A stretch of DNA of 64,000 nucleotides. It comes from Nitrospirota bacterium (GTDB lineage Bacteria > Nitrospirota > Thermodesulfovibrionia > Thermodesulfovibrionales > UBA9159). Made by a program: the position numbers and the translations under genes. Numbering within the stretch: the stretch's first letter is position 1; every line of letters begins with the position of its first letter. Where the stretch lies: NCBI GenBank assembly GCA_021790195.1, contig JAJYIF010000001.1, positions 186,001 to 250,000 on the forward strand, written 5' to 3'. The notes below the pieces were generated by a model. The model was not told where the DNA came from. It saw nothing but the letters and a program-made list of their open reading frames with translations, and made no database searches. This document shows, piece by piece, positions 59,956 to 64,000 of this stretch.

Positions 59956-60759
59956 ATGCAATTTGCCGATTTTCTCATGCCGGGCGCAAGAAAATTCCCA
60001 GTTCGCATCTTTTCCTTGCTGTGCGCGGCTTTTATGATCGCAGCACTTCTTGCGGCTTGCTCAGCCAAGAAGGAAGTGAGGTCTGACGAAGCCTTCGATG
60101 CCGAAAAGTCATTTTCCAAGGCCGTAGAACTCATGGACAAGAAGGATTATGAAGACGCCAGGAGACTGCTTCTTGAGATCAAGAACAGAGACCTCACAAA
60201 GAAATACGCCCCTTTTGCGCAGTTGAAGATTGCCGACTCATACGTCAAGGAAGAGGAATACGATACAGCGGTAGAGGAATACAAGAAGTTCCTCGAGATC
60301 TATCCTGATCATAAAGACGCCTCCTATGCCCAGTACCAAATCGCAATGGCTTACTATGTTCAGATCGAGGGCTATGAAAGAGGTTACGGGGCTGCCGAAA
60401 AGGCCCTCGAGGAATTCGAGAAACTGAAGAGGATGTTCCCGAGAAATCCCTATCGCGAGGTGATTGAGCTCAGAATCGAGAGATGCAAGAATACCATAGC
60501 GGACTACGAGTTTTCTGTCGGAGAGTTTTATTTTAATAAAGGGTCCTATAATGCGGCTCTTGGAAGATTCCAGGAAGTGCTCTCGTCGTTTCCGGAGTAT
60601 CGGAAAGGACCGACATTGCTCTTTAAAATGGCGATTTGTTATAAGAAACTGGGCGATAAGGCAAAGGCCGGTGAATATTTGAACCGCCTCATAGAAAAAT
60701 ACCCGGATGACAAACTCATTAAAGAAGCCAGGAAAGAGTCCGCGTCCCTCAACAAATAA
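59956..60759 (+). CDS. bamD: BamD-like outer-membrane assembly lipoprotein
   Basis: 267 residues. A lipobox LLAACS after a hydrophobic segment (IFSLLCAAFMIAALLAACSA) marks a lipoprotein. Then five TPR-like helical pairs, for example SFSKAVELMDKKDYEDARRL, VEEYKKFLEIYPDHKDASYA and ALGRFQEVLSSFPEYRKGPT. The arrangement is that of BamD (YfiO), which helps insert outer-membrane proteins. An ATG at 59977 is an alternative start. The 3' end overlaps the start of the next gene by 53 bp. Confidence 0.85.
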   Translation: MQFADFLMPGARKFPVRIFSLLCAAFMIAALLAACSAKKEVRSDEAFDAEKSFSKAVELMDKKDYEDARRLLLEIKNRDLTKKYAPFAQLKIADSYVKEEEYDTAVEEYKKFLEIYPDHKDASYAQYQIAMAYYVQIEGYERGYGAAEKALEEFEKLKRMFPRNPYREVIELRIERCKNTIADYEFSVGEFYFNKGSYNAALGRFQEVLSSFPEYRKGPTLLFKMAICYKKLGDKAKAGEYLNRLIEKYPDDKLIKEARKESASLNK

Positions 60760-61402
60760 GCAATATTATCCTGCCTTTTTGGATATCGCCGGCAAGAGAT
60801 GTTTAGTCATCGGCGGGGGAAGGGTGGCTGAGAGAAAATGTGTCCCTCTGTTGAAGGCAGGAGCAAGAGTCACGATCGTAAGCCCTGCGATCTCGACGCT
60901 TCTTGAAAAATATAAAAGAAAGGGCGCGCTCACCCATCTCGAACGCAATTACAGGACCGAAGACATAAAGAGCGCTTTTCTCGCAGTCGTGGCTACCGAT
61001 TCGGCGCCCATAAACAGGAAAGTTGCTTCTGATGCAGGCGCACACAGGGTTTTGCTGAACGTCGTGGACAATCCTTCCCTCTGCAATTTCATTATGCCTT
61101 CGGTGCTCAGACGAGGACCCCTTACCATAGCGGTTTCCTCGGGGGGAGCAAGTCCTACCATGGCGAGATCCATAAGGAAGAGACTCGAAGGGCTTTACGG
61201 GAGCGATTTTTCAAGGTACCTGAAGTTTCTCGGGGTTGTCAGGTCGAGGGTCATGGAGGCGACGCAGGACAAGAAGAAGAGAGGTAGCTTGTTGAAAGCG
61301 CTCGCCTCGGACGACATAATGGAAATACTCTTTAAGAGGGGATTCCATGCAGCGAGGAGGGAGGCACTCGGCCGTCTTCAGGGCGACGGCATAGTTTTAT
61401 AG
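60707..61402 (+). CDS. Precorrin-2 dehydrogenase/sirohydrochlorin ferrochelatase-type protein
   Basis: Sirohaem pathway enzyme (Met8p/SirC/CysG N-terminal type). 231 residues. YYPAFLDIAGKRCLVIGGGR with VAERKCVPLLKAGARVTIVSP forms the NAD site; SAFLAVVATDSAPINRKV, NVVDNPSLCNFIMPSVLRRG and LTIAVSSGGASPTMARSIRK are family motifs. It would supply sirohaem for sulfite reductase. The conserved part begins at YYPAF (about residue 20), but no usual start codon lies there; the only in-frame ATG is at 60707, inside bamD. It may be translated by re-initiation after bamD. Confidence 0.86.
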   Translation: MTNSLKKPGKSPRPSTNKQYYPAFLDIAGKRCLVIGGGRVAERKCVPLLKAGARVTIVSPAISTLLEKYKRKGALTHLERNYRTEDIKSAFLAVVATDSAPINRKVASDAGAHRVLLNVVDNPSLCNFIMPSVLRRGPLTIAVSSGGASPTMARSIRKRLEGLYGSDFSRYLKFLGVVRSRVMEATQDKKKRGSLLKALASDDIMEILFKRGFHAARREALGRLQGDGIVL

Positions 61403-61410
61403 AAATTACT

Positions 61411-62160
61411 ATGAAGAAAAACATAATCAGGATGACGTCAAAGTTCGGAAGCGAGTTTGACTCCGAAGTCCTTGTAGGCAAGAAGCGGTATCTCGTGCAG
61501 ACTGAAAGCGGCGGGGAGAAGAGGCCTCTCATTATCACCCACGTTTATCTCAATGGACAGATAATGCATACGCGGAAGACCGACTTTGGCGCTATAGTCG
61601 ATACGCCCGATGTGGAGCAGAGGGTGCGGGAGCTTATGCAAAACCAGCACGATCTGTCTATTAAGATGCTCGGCGAAGAAGGTGCGAAAGAGTCAAGGAG
61701 CACCTCGGATTACATGTCGGAAGTGAAAGAACTCCTGAAGAGCAAGAATAACAAAAGTGCCCTCGTGGTGCTGAATGAGGCGATCGAACGCCATCCCGAT
61801 GATCCCTTTCTCCTCTCTTATTACGGCTGTCTCGATGCAGTGGCAAATAAGAACTATAAAGCAGGGATAGAGACATGCCGCAGGGCCATCGAGAGTCTCA
61901 AGAAAAAGGTGCCTTTCGGAGAGGAGTTCTTTTTCCCGGTCTTTTATCTCAATCTCGGCAGGGCCTATCTCGCCGCGGGTAAGAAGAGGGAGGCAGTTGA
62001 GGCCTTCAGCAGGGGGCTCAGCGCCGACAGGGAAAACAGCGACCTGCTCTGGGAAGTCAGGAAACTCGGGGTAAGGCGGAAGCCTGCTGTTCCATTTCTC
62101 AAGAGATCCAATCCTATCAACCGATATATAGGACAAATTCTGCACTCGGTAAGAAAATAA
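61411..62160 (+). CDS. TPR protein, unknown function
   Basis: 249 residues. The N-terminal 90 residues are beta-rich with FDSEVLVGKKRYLVQTESGG and VYLNGQIMHTRKTDFGAIVD and are not recognised. From residue 105 TPR-like helices: VLNEAIERHPDDPFLLSYYG, AGIETCRRAIESLKKK, YLNLGRAYLAAGKKREAVEA. It is cytoplasmic (no signal peptide) and follows the sirohaem gene by eight bases, so it is probably in the same operon. Partner unknown. Confidence 0.72.
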   Translation: MKKNIIRMTSKFGSEFDSEVLVGKKRYLVQTESGGEKRPLIITHVYLNGQIMHTRKTDFGAIVDTPDVEQRVRELMQNQHDLSIKMLGEEGAKESRSTSDYMSEVKELLKSKNNKSALVVLNEAIERHPDDPFLLSYYGCLDAVANKNYKAGIETCRRAIESLKKKVPFGEEFFFPVFYLNLGRAYLAAGKKREAVEAFSRGLSADRENSDLLWEVRKLGVRRKPAVPFLKRSNPINRYIGQILHSVRK

Positions 62161-62397
62161 TTCATTTTTCCGATTCGGCGCCGGGCTGCGATCTCTTGAC
62201 TGCATCATCATGTTGCCCGGCGATTCCGCTCTGTTGTGGAGGCGGCCCTTAGACGTTAGGCTATTAACAGGGAACGGTACCGACTGTCGCGGCAGAGTCT
62301 TCAGAGCGGTGTTTGGCAACAGCACGGGAGAGCTTACACCCTTATAGCTATCACAAGCATCGACCAGACAAAAACCAGACAATTAAGGAAAATAAAA
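62161..62397. other. Intergenic region with a long stem
   Basis: CGCCGGGC and GCCCGGCG (around 62177-62224) could pair around a loop of about 30 bases, after the TPR gene. There is no T run; otherwise nothing is recognised up to the tRNA. Confidence 0.35.
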
Positions 62398-62473
<76 letters not shown>

Positions 62474-62642
62474 GCTTAGACGACTCAACTAAGCGTCTAT
62501 AAAATAACACACTGCTTCGTATTATGACAATACGTCCTCTCCGGCCGGAACTGGAGAAGAAGATGCGGGAATTCTCTTCATGTCTTTCCGGTGATTCATT
62601 AGGATTTGTGAGCTAACAGCTGAAACGCAGGAAGGGGAATTG

Positions 62643-62651
62643 TGGTATAAT
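62643..62651 (+). promoter_or_regulatory. Extended -10 promoter for tRNA operon
   Basis: TGGTATAAT matches TGnTATAAT; transcription would start near 62658, about 73 bases before tRNA-His. No good -35 is seen. Confidence 0.5.
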
Positions 62652-62730
62652 TCCAATTCGGTTTGAAGTGGCCTGGCGGTTGACTGAAAGACGCGTTTCT
62701 GTTTTACTAATAATTGAACGTGTCGCAAGT

Positions 62731-62807
62731 GGTGGGCGTAGTTCAACGGTTAGAGCACTGGACTGTGGCTCCAGGTGTTGGGGGTTCGAATCCCCTCGCC
62801 CACCCCA
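62731..62807 (+). tRNA. tRNA-His (anticodon GTG)
   Basis: GTGGGCG pairs with CGCCCAC; the extra G at 62731 pairs with the C discriminator, the tRNA-His identity element. Anticodon stem CTGGA/TCCAG with loop CTGTGGC; T-arm GGGGGTTCGAATCCCC; CCA encoded. Confidence 0.97.
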
Positions 62808-62909
62808 ATTACAATTGCGAATTTTGGAATCGGGAATGCGAAATGTCCCGGATTCATCGTCGCCTTTGGTTAATCCCGCAATCCGAAATCGGAATTAAGC
62901 ATTCGGGAT

Positions 62910-62986
62910 GCGCCTGTAGCTCAGTTGGATAGAGCATCAGCCTCCGGAGCTGAGGGTCGGAGGTTCAAATCCTCTCAGGCGCGCCA
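62910..62986 (+). tRNA. tRNA-Arg (anticodon CCG)
   Basis: GCGCCTG pairs with CAGGCGC; anticodon stem TCAGC/GCTGA with loop CTCCGGA; T-arm GAGGTTCAAATCCTC; discriminator G and encoded CCA. 77 nt. Confidence 0.97.
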
Positions 62987-63118
62987 TCTGATTTCCGAAA
63001 AGGAAATCTGCCGCGAAGAGTAAAGCGTGATGCGTGAGCTGCGAATTTGACTAATAGCATCATACTTCTTTAATATATCTACTCGTCACCGATTACTGAT
63101 CACTCATCACTGTCTAAC

Positions 63119-63191
<73 letters not shown>

Positions 63192-63202
63192 CTTACTCCC
63201 AC

Positions 63203-63236
63203 AAGGGTTTGCGAGGTTTCCTGCAAATCCTTTTTT
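63203..63236 (+). terminator. Terminator of the tRNA operon
   Basis: AAGGGTTTGC and GCAAATCCTT form a 10-bp stem with one G-U, followed by six T. It lies 11 bases after tRNA-Lys. Confidence 0.85.
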
Positions 63237-63239
63237 GGT

Positions 63240-63295
63240 GAAGTGTCCGTATAAGTGTCCACTGCTACATCAATCCCAACGAAAACCTCGGCCAT
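63240..63295 (-). pseudogene. Truncated 5' end of an IS110-type transposase
   Basis: From the ATG at 63295, with AAGGAGGG upstream, the minus strand reads MAEVFVGIDVAVDTYTDT. VFVGIDVA is the usual start of IS110-family DEDD transposases, but the resemblance ends after about 12 codons and the frame runs into the tRNA terminator. It looks like a broken remnant. Only a few residues support this. Confidence 0.35.
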
Positions 63296-63618
63296 TTGGA
63301 TTCCCTCCTTATGATAGATTTTGAAGGGAAGGATATGCCTCTCAGCCAATACACCCGCGTTAACAGGGCTCTTAGGCCCAATCAACTGATCAGGGCTAGG
63401 GGAGGCAGGGGATAGACAGTACTAAGGATTCTAAGACCCAGTGAGTAGCTAATCCTCCTGCCCTTCCTGAATCCTTTATAACACAATCTATCGGTAGGTG
63501 TGAGAATTACTTCACGGCGAAGAAACCTGTCAGAAATGTAACGACTTAATTGTGCGCACTTTTCGCTGTTCGTCCCAATTTGCAACGACTTATTAATGGT
63601 CTCAAAATAGTCTGAACA
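63296..63618. other. Region with no gene seen
   Basis: About 320 bp between the IS110-like fragment and the transposase at the right edge. I see no intact gene or RNA; it may be degraded mobile-element DNA. Confidence 0.4.
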
Positions 63619-64000
63619 TTATGCTGCATATTTGGTGGTTTCACCTTGGAAATAGGCACGCACCCGATCAGGTGATTTCTGTATGCGGCGCAGATGACTC
63701 ACAACGGCGCCGTGCAACTGATCAGAATTGACTATGGCCTTTCTTCCAATGGAACCATTCTTGAGATCATTCCATACCCGCTCATCGGGATTGAGTTCCG
63801 GCGAGTACGGGGGAAGAAAAAAAAGCCGAAAGCGTTTCTTTATTGGTCTGGATTCGATAAACTGGGTAACCTTGCGAGCTTTATGAGACGGATGCCCATC
63901 AACTATCAGGAATATCTTGCGAGCGGAGCCATGGAGCAACCGCTTAATGAATTCGATAAAACGCGTTGCACCCACACGGCCCTTGATGACCATGAATCTA
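63619..64000 (-). mobile_element. IS630-family transposase, C-terminal part (continues beyond window)
   Basis: The C-terminal half of an IS630-type DDE transposase: KIFLIVDGHPSHKARKVTQF, LFFLPPYSPELNPDERVWND and HLRRIQKSPDRVRAYFQ. The second catalytic Asp (VDGHPSH) and the final Glu (NPDERVW) are present. The N-terminus lies right of 64000, so whether the gene is intact cannot be told. Confidence 0.9.

Overview
The window looks like chromosome of a Gram-negative, anaerobic, sulfur-metabolising bacterium. It holds LPS heptose and core glycosyltransferases, a BamD-like lipoprotein, a TonB-type barrel, the dissimilatory set sat, aprBA and qmoABC, a proton-pumping pyrophosphatase, a coenzyme-B12 (class II) ribonucleotide reductase and many two-component or GAF signalling proteins. 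By gene content and order I would guess Nitrospirota (Thermodesulfovibrio-like) or a deltaproteobacterial sulfate reducer. This is inference, because there is no rRNA here to decide it.

Layout. Positions 1-12523 are a surface polysaccharide/LPS region: a partial UDP-sugar dehydrogenase, then a long minus-strand run of glycosyltransferases, an O-antigen ligase-like protein, a polysaccharide deacetylase and a DUF3108 protein, many with overlapping stop and start codons. Positions 12566-19780 hold hisA and hisF, a ThiI-like PP-loop enzyme, the heptose kinase rfaE1, a Cys-rich MerR regulator and PBP1A. Positions 20101-28093 are a plus-strand run: nrdJ behind a promoter with an NrdR-type box, dCMP deaminase, several exported or small unknown proteins, a Dph6-like ATPase, a SemiSWEET and a methyltransferase-like protein. 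Positions 28101-35987 hold an FKBP isomerase, a SWIB protein, a diguanylate cyclase, a B12-binding radical SAM protein that seems to start with AUC, and a triple-GAF protein flanked by two small paralogues. Positions 36058-44967 are a minus-strand signalling locus: a GAF histidine kinase and NarL-type regulator, two Cys-rich zinc-type small proteins, a CHASE2-cyclase, a FecR-TPR-beta-barrel chimera and a Cys-rich small protein. Positions 46331-58344 carry the sulfate module adk-sat-aprB-aprA-qmoA-qmoB-qmoC-CBS-hppA, all on the minus strand. The right end has rdgB, a triheme cytochrome, bamD, a sirohaem-pathway dehydrogenase, four tRNAs and transposase remnants.

How the genes fit together. Sat makes APS and PPi; HppA can recover PPi energy as a proton gradient; AprAB with QmoABC reduces APS to sulfite and AMP with electrons from the quinone pool; Adk returns AMP to ADP. 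The CBS protein inside this set is a plausible adenylate sensor. The precorrin-2 dehydrogenase would supply sirohaem for a sulfite reductase that lies outside the window.

The most unusual signals are repeat elements inserted in frame in hisF and in a heptosyltransferase-like gene, a three-copy intergenic repeat of about 150 bp, the AUC start codon, and the CHASE2-cyclase/FecR-barrel/Cys-peptide locus.
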